NCBI RefSeq assembly: GCF_000253295.1
Contig: NC_015717.1
Coordinates: 4,464,001-4,528,000 of the forward strand
Reading direction: 5' to 3'
From: Hyphomicrobium sp. MC1
GTDB lineage: Bacteria > Pseudomonadota > Alphaproteobacteria > Rhizobiales > Hyphomicrobiaceae
Length of the DNA stretch: 64,000 nt
Translations under genes and position numbers: made by a program
Notes under the pieces: generated by a model
Databases searched by the model: none
Told to the model about the DNA's origin: nothing
The model's input: the letters and a program-made list of their open reading frames with translations, nothing else
Shown: piece by piece, positions 57,297 through 64,000 of the stretch
Layout: the number at the start of each line of letters is the position of its first letter
How positions within the stretch are numbered: position 1 is the first letter of the stretch

Positions 57297-57857
57297 CTAC
57301 GGCTCGAGTTCGGTATCCCAGTAGAGATAGTCGAGCCAGCTTTCGTGCAGATAGTTCGGCGGGAAAAGCCGGCCGTTGCGATGCAGTTCGAAGACCGTTG
57401 GCCGATATGGCTCGTGCGCCGGGAACATGCCCGCGGCGCGCGGCATCAATCCGCCCTTCTTCAAATTGCACGGTGCGCAGGCGGTGACGACGTTGTCCCA
57501 TCGCGTCTGGCCGCCACGCGAGCGCGGAATGAGATGATCGAACGTCAGATCATTCCTGTCGCCGCAGTACTGGCAGGCGAAGCGATCGCGCAGGAAAACA
57601 TTGAAACGCGTGAAGGCCGGATAAAGCGCCGGTTTCACGTAGGTCTTCAGCGAAACGACACTCGGCAGCTTCAGCTCGAATGACGGGCTTCGGACGTAGC
57701 GTTCGTATTCCGAGACGATATTTACGCGGTCCAAAAAGACCGCCTTCACCGTGTCCTGCCAGCTCCACAGGGACAGCGGGTAGTAACTGAGCGGCCGGAA
57801 GTCGGCGTTCAGCACAAGAGCCGGACAATTGTCCGGTATTGTCACGTGAGCATTCAC
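57297..57857 (-). CDS. HNH endonuclease family protein
   Basis: A 186-residue protein with a zinc-stabilised HNH site: Cys95 and Cys98 (CQYC), then DHLIPRSRGGQTRWDNVVTA with catalytic His108 and Asn122, and Cys127/Cys130 (CAPC). The N-terminal part (VLNADFRPLSYYPLSLWSWQ and YERYVRSPSFELKLPSVV) is shared by a widespread chromosomal HNH family in alphaproteobacteria, not a homing or restriction enzyme. The gene begins with GTG and GAGG lies 11 bases upstream. The DNA target, if any, is unknown. Confidence 0.9.
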   Translation of the reverse strand: MNAHVTIPDNCPALVLNADFRPLSYYPLSLWSWQDTVKAVFLDRVNIVSEYERYVRSPSFELKLPSVVSLKTYVKPALYPAFTRFNVFLRDRFACQYCGDRNDLTFDHLIPRSRGGQTRWDNVVTACAPCNLKKGGLMPRAAGMFPAHEPYRPTVFELHRNGRLFPPNYLHESWLDYLYWDTELEP

Positions 57858-57999
57858 AGTCGCGCAAACCTCGCGGTTTTTCGATCCGTCGAATCGCGTC
57901 TTGGCCCCACTCGGACGCCGGGATACTAGCCGCGCGTATCAGTTCTGTGAAGCATTCGAGCCCATCTGTCGCGGAAATGATTTTTCCGTTATATTTCAG

Positions 58000-58716
58000 T
58001 TATTTATTTGTTTTTGTCCGGATCGGCTTTTGGGCTTTCCCCAGGAGAGCGCGGCGCGCGAAGGCGTAATCGGCCCATAACAGCCGGGCGGCGACGGCGC
58101 GTGCGGGGCGCCAGCGATCGGCGATTCGTTCCAGTTCCTCGGCCGTGGGGCGGTTTTCAAGCTTGAAGTGGTGCTGCGCGGCAAGCTGCAAGGCGAGATC
58201 GCCCGGCGCGAATGCGTCGCGGCGGCCCAAAGCAAAAAGAATATAGATGTCGGCGGTCCAGGGGCCGATGCCATGGATCGCGGTCAGACGTTCGACGATG
58301 ACGAGATCATTGGCGGCGTTGAGGGCTTCGAAGTCGAGGCCGTCGTCGAGGACAGCGCGCGTCAGGGCGCGCAGCGTGCGGATCTTGCCGTCCGAAAGTC
58401 CAAGCCGTTTGAGGTCGCTATCGCTCGCCGCTTGGATTGCATCAGGCGTGAACGGGAAAAGCGCTTCGGCGACGCGTGTCCAGATGGCAGCGGCGCTCTG
58501 GGCTGAAAGCTGTTGCCCGACGACGATTTTTGCCAGTCCGGAGAAATCGGCGGGAAAATCCCGTGGCGGTGGAAGGCCGGTGCGTTTCAATATGCGCGAC
58601 ATGACCTTGCATTGACCGGCGAGCATAATCGCCGCTGCCTTGAGCTGGCGTTCGGTCGTTACGGTCGCATGGCGGCGAGGGGTCAAACGCGTTGTTCCGG
58701 GAAGGATTTGCCTCAT
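58000..58716 (-). CDS. DNA-3-methyladenine glycosylase II (HhH-GPD)
   Basis: Base-excision enzyme removing alkylated purines. A 238-residue protein of the AlkA core type: VVGQQLSAQSAAAIWTRV, then the hairpin-and-Gly/Pro-Asp loop LTAIHGIGPWTADIYILFAL, and the catalytic Asp in FAPGDLALQ. It lacks the N-terminal beta domain of E. coli AlkA, so it is a short form, and no iron-sulfur cluster is present. The ATG at 58716 has no strong binding site. Neighbours are HNH and short ORFs. Good call for the family. Confidence 0.92.
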   Translation of the reverse strand: MRQILPGTTRLTPRRHATVTTERQLKAAAIMLAGQCKVMSRILKRTGLPPPRDFPADFSGLAKIVVGQQLSAQSAAAIWTRVAEALFPFTPDAIQAASDSDLKRLGLSDGKIRTLRALTRAVLDDGLDFEALNAANDLVIVERLTAIHGIGPWTADIYILFALGRRDAFAPGDLALQLAAQHHFKLENRPTAEELERIADRWRPARAVAARLLWADYAFARRALLGKAQKPIRTKTNK

Positions 58717-58774
58717 TCAATTCGCGGGCGATCTTATCGCGCAATGCGGAGCCGGCGAAAAGAGGACGTGGAAA

Positions 58775-58855
58775 ATGACACGGATTGCTGGAATTCTATT
58801 GGCGGCGCTCTTTATCGCTTTGCTGATTTCAGACAGTGCGGCAATGCGATTCTGA
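58775..58855 (+). CDS. Very small hydrophobic protein (26 residues)
   Basis: Sequence MTRIAGILLAALFIALLISD plus SAAMRF: a single hydrophobic helix after one Arg, ending with a basic residue. GAGG lies nine bases before the ATG (AGAGGACGTGGAAA). A longer frame exists upstream but would cover antisense sequence of the glycosylase gene. Such one-helix microproteins are often missed. I cannot tell whether it is translated; it is divergent from the glycosylase gene. Confidence 0.35.
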   Translation: MTRIAGILLAALFIALLISDSAAMRF

Positions 58856-58920
58856 GGCGTCACGCTTTCGCCATGGCGAGGTTCGACAAGTTTTGGAATG
58901 ACACACGGAGGCATCTCAGA

Positions 58921-59142
58921 TCAGTGAGTATGGCGCCGACGTAAGACGTGCATGGCAATTGCAAGCATGCCGATCTTTCCGCAAAAGGTGACCATCCGTC
59001 TATCGAAGATTTTCAAAACTTCCCTGATCTCCGGCCGCCTTTTCGGTGCATTCAGATCGTGTGCCGGTGAAATTGCTTTGGCATAATAAGTGTCGCGTTC
59101 TCTGAGGGTAAGTTCAACAGTTTGGATCGTAGTTGAGGTCAT
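58921..59142 (-). CDS. Small hypothetical protein
   Basis: A 73-residue protein, MTSTTIQTVELTLRERDTYY onward, with a basic C-terminal half (FDRRMVTFCGKIGMLAIAMH and RRRHTH) that includes a short hydrophobic patch. No strong ribosome binding site and no recognised family. It diverges from gluQ with 72 bases between. I consider it plausible but not certain. Confidence 0.45.
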   Translation of the reverse strand: MTSTTIQTVELTLRERDTYYAKAISPAHDLNAPKRRPEIREVLKIFDRRMVTFCGKIGMLAIAMHVLRRRHTH

Positions 59143-59214
59143 GATTTATCAGTCTGCTGAGTGGAATGCCGGTCATTGTGTCGTTGACGCGCGTTTTGTG
59201 AGCCGAAGCGCGTG

Positions 59215-60078
59215 ATGGCCTCGGTTACGCGTTTCGCGCCATCACCCAACGGTCTTTTGCACGTCGGGCACGCGCTCTCTGCTATCATCGCGCACGACAC
59301 GGCACGGCGGAACGGCGGACGCTTTTTGCTGCGCATCGAGGATATCGATCTCGAACGCCGGCGGCCCGAATTCGTCACGGCAATCTTCGAAGATCTCAAT
59401 TGGCTTGGGCTGACGTGGGAAGAGCCGGTGCTGGTGCAGTCGGAGCATTTCTCCGAATACCTTGCGGCTGCTGATCGGCTGATTGCGATGGGCTTGCTCT
59501 ATCCGTGTTTTGCAACGCGCAAGGAAATTGTCGTTGCGGCGGATCCGACAAAAACCGATCCCGATGGCGTTCCGCTTTATCCGGGAATTTGGCGTGGTGC
59601 TTCCGCCGAAATAGTTGGTGAGCGGATGGCTGCGGGAGAGACGCCGGCGCTTCGTCTCAACATGGAAGGCGCGTTGCAGGTTCTGAAATCGAAACGCGGC
59701 GATGAGCCGTTGACGTTCGTCGAGGTTGAGGATGACGGTTCGCAGCGGACCGTTGTGGCCGATCCGGCGCGCTGGGGCGATGCCGTGATCGTGCGCAAGG
59801 AAGTGCCTGCGAGCTATCATCTTTCGGTCGTCGTCGACGATGCGCGGCAAGGCGTGACGCATGTTACGCGCGGACAGGATTTGCTGGCGGCGACCGATCT
59901 GCAGCGTCTGCTGCAAGAGTTATTGGATCTGCCGCAGCCGGTCTATTCGCATCATCGGGTGATCCGATGGGCCAACGGGCAAAAACTTTCGAAGTCCAAT
60001 CAGGATATGGGGCTCCGGGTGCTGCGCGACGAAGGGGCGACAGCGGACGATATCCGGCGGGTCATTTTCGAAGTCTGA
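59215..60078 (+). CDS. gluQ: Glutamyl-Q tRNA(Asp) synthetase
   Basis: A truncated glutamyl-tRNA synthetase-like enzyme that attaches glutamate to the queuosine base of tRNA(Asp). The catalytic motif HVGHA (for HIGH) follows TRFAPSPNGLL, and KLSKS stands for KMSKS in ANGQKLSKSNQDMG. At 287 residues it lacks the anticodon-binding half, which separates it from GltX. The ATG at 59215 is preceded by a GTG. It is a single gene. Identification is good. Confidence 0.95.
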   Translation: MASVTRFAPSPNGLLHVGHALSAIIAHDTARRNGGRFLLRIEDIDLERRRPEFVTAIFEDLNWLGLTWEEPVLVQSEHFSEYLAAADRLIAMGLLYPCFATRKEIVVAADPTKTDPDGVPLYPGIWRGASAEIVGERMAAGETPALRLNMEGALQVLKSKRGDEPLTFVEVEDDGSQRTVVADPARWGDAVIVRKEVPASYHLSVVVDDARQGVTHVTRGQDLLAATDLQRLLQELLDLPQPVYSHHRVIRWANGQKLSKSNQDMGLRVLRDEGATADDIRRVIFEV

Positions 60079-60357
60079 TCGTGCCGTAACGTTTTTGTGG
60101 CCGTTGCGATATGGCGAAGCGTGTTCCGGGGCGGAATTAAATTCCCTAAGGCGCCAACTTTTTTGATTCGGCGCCGGTGCCATATTTCATTGCCGCGTTT
60201 CCGGGTCGTATTCCGCGCCGAATTCGTGCGCGATATTTCCCTTATTACTCTTAAGATTCAAAAATAATCGAAAAGCAAATTGGCCCCTCCTTGTAACTTT
60301 GGCCAAATCACGTCAATTTTAATCGTTCTCTAATCTATCCACCGGATTCTCGCATTT
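60079..60357. other. AT-rich intergenic region with inverted repeats
   Basis: This 279-base gap is AT-rich compared with its surroundings, particularly from 60230 to 60357. It holds the GGCGCC/GGCGCC pair (around 60151 and 60171) and TTGGCC (60280-60285) with its inverse GGCCAA (60301-60306). It probably contains the promoter of the following gene. No ORF is supported. Confidence 0.45.
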
Positions 60358-60759
60358 ATGGCAGAAACATCGAAAATTGTCGGTGCCAGATTATCCGTCG
60401 CAATTGCGCACGGACTTGCAATCGTCCGTCAATTCGTCATTTGGGCCTTTGCGGACGTCCCGGAAACGGTTGAAGTTCGCAGGCCGGTCGAGCCGCGCCG
60501 GCTATCGCTTGCCGATCAATGGAGCCGACTGTCCGACATCGTGATCGGGGCGGCGCAGCAAGCTGAAACAGCGACGCGCTGCCATGCCTCTGCAACCCAG
60601 CAGATCGATCTGGCGCAATATGCTTTGTCGTCTTTGATCGATGAATTGTCGTCCGTCATGGATATGGGCGATCGGGTTCGCCGTCGCGCGACGGTGCATG
60701 TGTTGGGTGTGGCGCCGATGCCGGCGCTGCGGCCGATCGGCGGCGCAATCGCTGCTTAA
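60358..60759 (+). CDS. Hypothetical protein, helical
   Basis: A 133-residue protein starting MAETSKIVGARLSVAIAHGL. One weakly hydrophobic N-terminal helix (IVRQFVIWAFADV) is followed by a long helix (ADQWSRLSDIVIGAAQQAET) and a Met/Arg-rich tail. There is no signal cleavage site. It follows an AT-rich gap and lies 87 bases before rsmI. Family not recognised; it may be specific to this group of bacteria. Confidence 0.55.
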   Translation: MAETSKIVGARLSVAIAHGLAIVRQFVIWAFADVPETVEVRRPVEPRRLSLADQWSRLSDIVIGAAQQAETATRCHASATQQIDLAQYALSSLIDELSSVMDMGDRVRRRATVHVLGVAPMPALRPIGGAIAA

Positions 60760-60846
60760 ACGCTTCACGCAAGACGGCTTTCGGCGTTGGTCCTGGGTTG
60801 ATATGGGTAGTTCGACTGCCCGCATTTCAGGATCGAGACAATCTCC

Positions 60847-61794
60847 GTGGCCGATGACCGCTCATCTCTTTCAGCAATAGCAACGCCAAATCTTGGACCG
60901 GCGGCGCGTGCGCGGGGCGTGATTGCGGGGCTTTTGTCGGAGCCGTTGGCGGCTGGGCTTTATCTGGTCGCGACGCCAATCGGCAATCTCGGGGATATCA
61001 CGCTGCGTGCACTGTCGGTGCTGGCGCGGGCCGACATCATTTATTGCGAAGATACGCGTCATTCCGCGAAGCTTTTGCAGCATTATGGCATTGCCACGCG
61101 GACGCGGCCATTTCACGACCATAATGAAGAGCGCGAAAGCGCGCGCGTTATTGACGAACTCAAAGCCGATAAGCGCATTGCGATCATATCGGACGCCGGG
61201 ACGCCCCTGCTTTCGGATCCGGGATTCAAACTTGTGCGCGCTGCGGCGGCGGAAGACATTCCAGTCGTCGCTATTCCCGGCGCGTCGGCGCTGCTGCCAG
61301 CGCTGACAACCAGTGGTCTGCCGACGGATGCATTCTTCTTCGCGGGCTTTTTGCCGCCGAAGCAGGCGGCCCGGCGGGCGCGGCTTGCGGAATTATCGGC
61401 CATTCCTGGCAGTCTCATCTTTTATGAAGCGCCTCACCGTGTCGCGGAGACGATTCCGGATATGGCGCGTTTGCTCGGTAGCCGAGACGCCGTCATCGCC
61501 CGCGAACTGACGAAGCTGCACGAGGATGTTCGGCGCGGCACTCTGGCGGAGCTTGCTGAGGCAACTCCAATGGAGGGCCTCAAGGGCGAGGTTGTCATTG
61601 TCGTCGGGCCGGAGCAGGCTCAGGCCGTTAGCGACGAGACGTTGACGGCGCGGCTGGCGGGGGCTCTTGAGGTTATGAGCCTCAAGGATGCCGCCAAAGC
61701 CCTGGCCGACGAATTTGGGGTTCCGAAAGCGCGGGTTTATGGGCTTGGGATCAAGGCGAAAGATGAACTAAAGGCGAAGGACGTGGGACGATGA
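60847..61794 (+). CDS. rsmI: 16S rRNA (cytidine-1402-2'-O)-methyltransferase
   Basis: Methylates the 2'-OH of C1402 in the ribosomal P site with RsmH. Conserved blocks are GLYLVATPIGNLGDITLRAL, EDTRHSAKLL, SDAGTPLLSDPGF and FYEAPHRVAETIPD. Length 315 from GTG at 60847. Its stop overlaps the ATG of the YraN gene in ATGA, which is a common alphaproteobacterial arrangement. Identification is secure. Confidence 0.96.
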   Translation: MADDRSSLSAIATPNLGPAARARGVIAGLLSEPLAAGLYLVATPIGNLGDITLRALSVLARADIIYCEDTRHSAKLLQHYGIATRTRPFHDHNEERESARVIDELKADKRIAIISDAGTPLLSDPGFKLVRAAAAEDIPVVAIPGASALLPALTTSGLPTDAFFFAGFLPPKQAARRARLAELSAIPGSLIFYEAPHRVAETIPDMARLLGSRDAVIARELTKLHEDVRRGTLAELAEATPMEGLKGEVVIVVGPEQAQAVSDETLTARLAGALEVMSLKDAAKALADEFGVPKARVYGLGIKAKDELKAKDVGR

Positions 61795-62174
61795 GTTCGA
61801 ACGTCAATGATGAGCTTCGGCAGCGGCTTGAGCGCAAGCGGCGGCACCATAGTGGTGTCAGGGCCGAGACGATCGTTGCGGCGGTCTATATGGCGACCGG
61901 GCATCGCATTTTGGGCCGCCGGTTCAAGACCCCGGTCGGGGAAATCGACCTGATCGCGATCAGGAAAAACCGGGTGGCTTTCATCGAGGTCAAACGGCGG
62001 CAGACAACCGAAGAAGCCGAAGACGCCATTACGCTGACGATGCGCCGCCGGGTGCGCCGCGCGGCCGACCTCTGGCTGGCGCGCAACCCGCAATACCGCG
62101 AGCACGACGTCGGTTTCGACCTGGTGTTCGTGCTGCCCTGGCGCTTTCCGATTATCATGCGGGATGCACTTTGA
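61791..62174 (+). CDS. YraN family protein (UPF0102)
   Basis: A 127-residue protein with a restriction-endonuclease-like fold. Conserved motif VGEIDLIAIRKNRVAFIEVK contains the Glu, Asp and ExK residues of the nuclease core; GHRILGRRFKT precedes it. It overlaps rsmI by four bases. An intrinsic terminator follows its stop, so the rsmI-yraN operon ends here. Function unknown, a role with DNA or RNA is presumed from the fold. Confidence 0.92.
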   Translation: MSSNVNDELRQRLERKRRHHSGVRAETIVAAVYMATGHRILGRRFKTPVGEIDLIAIRKNRVAFIEVKRRQTTEEAEDAITLTMRRRVRRAADLWLARNPQYREHDVGFDLVFVLPWRFPIIMRDAL

Positions 62175-62183
62175 GACAAAAAA

Positions 62184-62206
62184 AAGACCCGCCGAAGCGG
62201 GTCTTT
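62184..62206 (+). terminator. Intrinsic terminator after yraN
   Basis: AAGACCCGC (62184-62192) and GCGGGTCTT (62197-62205) form a perfect 9-bp stem with a 4-base loop CGAA, followed by T. The run of A residues on the left could also serve the other strand. It lies ten bases after the stop. Confidence 0.85.
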
Positions 62207-62605
62207 AAGTGATTGAACGTGAAGTGCAGGGACCGTCATCGTCTAGGAACGCGCGAGCGCGATAGATTTGCGCTGCATGTTGATGAACGTTTAGCTGGTC
62301 GAGCCTGAACGTAATTTGAACGGCGCTCGATCCCTTTGTTCATCCCTCCGGAAGCCGGCCGGGCCGCGAAACGCCCGAAATTCAGGCTCCTTGCGAAAAT
62401 GTAATGCGGCAACGCGCCCTCTTGGCGCACTGTTGAAGCCTTGCAGAGTGCATGTTAAGGACAGCCCGGCTTTGGAAGGGGGCTGCTGGTGGGTTCCGGC
62501 CCCGGCGCTCTTTTTTTGTCAAAGGCCTTTCCTTGGAGCGGGCGCAATTTCGGGCCTTTTCGTGCCCCGCCCTCTATGCGCCCGAAGGCGCGAGGTGAGA
62601 GCGAC
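62207..62605. other. Leader and promoter region of the atp operon
   Basis: This 399-base gap holds no supported gene. It contains TTTTTTT at about 62512 and the arms AAAGGCC (62520-62526) and GGCCTTT further on, which could form a loose hairpin, and a small stem GCGCC/GGCGC near 62580 close to the atpH ribosome binding site. It may hold a leader element, but I see no known riboswitch. Confidence 0.4.
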
Positions 62606-63169
62606 GTGGCGACGGACGAAACAAGCGTGGACGGAGTGGCCGGACGATATGCGTCGGCCTTGTTCGAGCTGGCTAAGGAAAGCTCGAACATCGAGGGGAT
62701 CGAAAGCGATCTCGTAAATTTCCAATCGTTGCTCGATGAAAGCCCGGATCTGGTGCGCCTTGTGTGCAGCCCGGTGATCGCCGCCGACGATCAAGAGAAG
62801 GCGATGGCCGCCATTCTCGACAGGGCAGGCATCGGCGGCTTGACCGCGAACTTCCTGAAGCTCGTGACCGCCAATCGGCGCCTGTTCGTCATTCAGGACA
62901 TGATCAAAGTTTATCGCTCGCTCGCTGCCAAGGCGCGCGGCGAAATCACGGCTGAGGTCACCAGCGCGTTTGCGCTCAACGACGAGCAGATCTCGGCTCT
63001 TAAAGAAACGCTGAAAGCTTCTGTCGGCAAGGATGTGACGCTGCAGTCGCGCGTCGATCCGAGCATTCTCGGCGGCCTGATCGTCAAGGTTGGCAGCCGC
63101 ATGATCGACTCCTCGCTCAAGACCAAGCTTCAGAACATGAAGACGGCGCTGAACGGAGCCGGGGCTTAA
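62606..63169 (+). CDS. atpH: ATP synthase F1 subunit delta
   Basis: The peripheral-stalk subunit joining F1 to Fo. The 187-residue protein begins at GTG 62606, with GGTGAG seven bases upstream. The N-terminal domain (GVAGRYASALFELAKESSNI) and the C-terminal segment QSRVDPSILGGLIVKVGSRM and IDSSLKTKLQNMK are diagnostic. Upstream in-frame codons read into the leader and have no similarity. It leads the atpH-atpA-... operon. Identification is secure. Confidence 0.96.
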   Translation: MATDETSVDGVAGRYASALFELAKESSNIEGIESDLVNFQSLLDESPDLVRLVCSPVIAADDQEKAMAAILDRAGIGGLTANFLKLVTANRRLFVIQDMIKVYRSLAAKARGEITAEVTSAFALNDEQISALKETLKASVGKDVTLQSRVDPSILGGLIVKVGSRMIDSSLKTKLQNMKTALNGAGA

Positions 63170-63292
63170 GGCCTGACAGTTTCGCTGCTGGCTGCGAGGC
63201 CGGCGGTGTCACCGCAAGGTTTGCACTTAACAAATTGGCATAAGGGGCCGGACCAGGCTCCGTAAATGGAAACGACCAGGGAAGAGGTCTCA

Positions 63293-64000
63293 ATGGAAAT
63301 CCGGGCCGCAGAAATTTCTTCGATCCTGAAGGATCAGATCAAAAACTTCGGCAAGGAAGCCGAGGTTTCCGAAATCGGCCAGGTGCTGTCGGTCGGCGAC
63401 GGCATCGCACGCGTCTATGGTCTCGACAACGTCCAGGCGGGCGAGATGGTCGAGTTCCCCGGCGGCATCCGCGGCATGGCGCTGAACCTCGAAGCCGATA
63501 ATGTCGGCGTCGTTATTTTCGGCGACGATCGCACGATCAAGGAAGGCGACACCGTCAAGCGGACCGGCGCCATCGTCGAAGTTCCGGTCGGCAAGGGGCT
63601 TCTCGGTCGCGTCGTCGATGGTCTCGGCAACCCGATCGACGGCAAGGGCCCGATCCAGTTCGAGAAAAAGATGCGCGTCGACGTCAAGGCGCCGGGCATC
63701 CTGCCGCGCAAGTCGGTGCACGAGCCGATGGCGACGGGTCTCAAGGCCATCGACGCGCTCATCCCGATCGGCCGCGGCCAGCGCGAGTTGGTCATCGGCG
63801 ACCGTCAGACGGGCAAGACGGCCGTCGTGCTCGATACCTTCCTCAACCAGAAGCCGCTCAACGCAGGCAACGACGAAAGCGCGAAGCTTTATTGCGTGTA
63901 CGTTGCCGTCGGCCAGAAGCGCTCGACGGTTGCGCAGTTCGTGAAGGTCCTGGAAGAGCGTGGCGCGCTTGAATATTCGATCGTCGTTGCTGCGACCGCG
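63293..64000 (+). CDS. atpA: ATP synthase F1 subunit alpha (3' end outside window)
   Basis: The first 236 codons are present. MEIRAAEISSILKDQIKNFG is the usual N-terminus, the Walker A GDRQTGKT lies near residue 170, and VYVAVGQKRSTVAQFVK follows, all typical. GAAGAGG lies about six bases upstream of the ATG. It follows atpH by 123 bases, as expected for the operon. The frame is open to the window edge. Confidence 0.97.
   Translation, partial: MEIRAAEISSILKDQIKNFGKEAEVSEIGQVLSVGDGIARVYGLDNVQAGEMVEFPGGIRGMALNLEADNVGVVIFGDDRTIKEGDTVKRTGAIVEVPVGKGLLGRVVDGLGNPIDGKGPIQFEKKMRVDVKAPGILPRKSVHEPMATGLKAIDALIPIGRGQRELVIGDRQTGKTAVVLDTFLNQKPLNAGNDESAKLYCVYVAVGQKRSTVAQFVKVLEERGALEYSIVVAATA

Overview
The window is about 64 kb of high-GC alphaproteobacterial chromosome. 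Gene content and several neighbourhoods point to the order Hyphomicrobiales, and a Hyphomicrobium-like genus is my best guess: his genes in pieces with a DUF2628 gene between hisB and hisH, hslV and hslU separated by one membrane gene, rph divergent from hrcA-grpE-dnaK-dnaJ, trxB next to a conserved LysR regulator, RadC after Map, and atpH-atpA. The genus is an inference from gene order and protein style, not a search result. Nearly all of it is housekeeping chromosome. I saw no tRNA, rRNA, insertion sequence, prophage block or CRISPR array.

Layout. 1-6.6 kb (minus strand): a truncated secreted protein, TypA, a membrane protein, an M50 protease, a secreted protein, a molybdopterin-binding Mop protein, and the agmatine-to-putrescine pair AguB/AguA. 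6.7-8.2 kb: a small membrane protein and a Fic-winged-helix gene separated by a three-copy operator-like repeat. 8.2-17.1 kb: ArgG, an isomerase, species-restricted proteins, RlmN, and HslV-membrane protein-HslU. 17.3-25.4 kb: hisB, hisH, hisA and hisF scattered among DUF2628, small Cas2-like genes with two LexA boxes, and prfC. 25.5-30.8 kb: Nth, DUF2244, GloA, LeuD, two zincin-like proteins and a methyltransferase. 30.9-38.1 kb: a small ORF behind a row of hairpins, LeuC, LysR, TrxB, an MFS transporter, RadC and Map. 38.2-44.0 kb: RplS with an unusual C-terminal domain, a convergent overlapping small-gene pair, two L,D-transpeptidases and TrmD. 44.2-51.1 kb: PyrF, an FMN reductase and the DnaJ/DnaK/GrpE/HrcA chaperone cluster. 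51.2-56.1 kb: a tightly packed plus-strand run rph-DUF1772-VOC-rdgB-hemW-yqaA-dsbB. 56.1-57.0 kb: about 0.9 kb without a convincing gene. 57-62.2 kb: an HNH protein, a 3-methyladenine glycosylase, GluQ, RsmI and YraN. 62.6-64 kb: the start of the F1 ATP synthase operon.

How the genes work together. Histidine, leucine, arginine and pyrimidine biosynthesis are represented by partial pathways. Translation quality and RNA modification are represented by TypA, PrfC, RlmN, TrmD, RplS, RsmI, GluQ and Rph. Protein quality control is represented by HslUV and DnaKJ-GrpE-HrcA, with RpoH-type promoter candidates using a constant 17-nt spacer. Genome and nucleotide-pool hygiene is represented by Nth, the HhH-GPD glycosylase, RdgB, RadC and YraN. 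The envelope is represented by two L,D-transpeptidases, DsbB and the M50 protease.

The least ordinary items are: (i) a Cas2-fold-like gene with two consensus alphaproteobacterial LexA boxes upstream and a second Cas2-like candidate downstream, with no CRISPR; (ii) ribosomal protein L19 carrying a helix-hairpin-helix tail; (iii) RdgB with an added C-terminal domain; (iv) the Fic-wHTH gene and its palindromic operator; (v) a convergent antisense gene overlap inside a split trmD-rplS pair; (vi) a hairpin whose U-tract runs into the ribosome binding site of a 71-residue ORF. Start sites are chosen from ribosome binding sites and family length. Domain names are from recognition by eye, without database searches.
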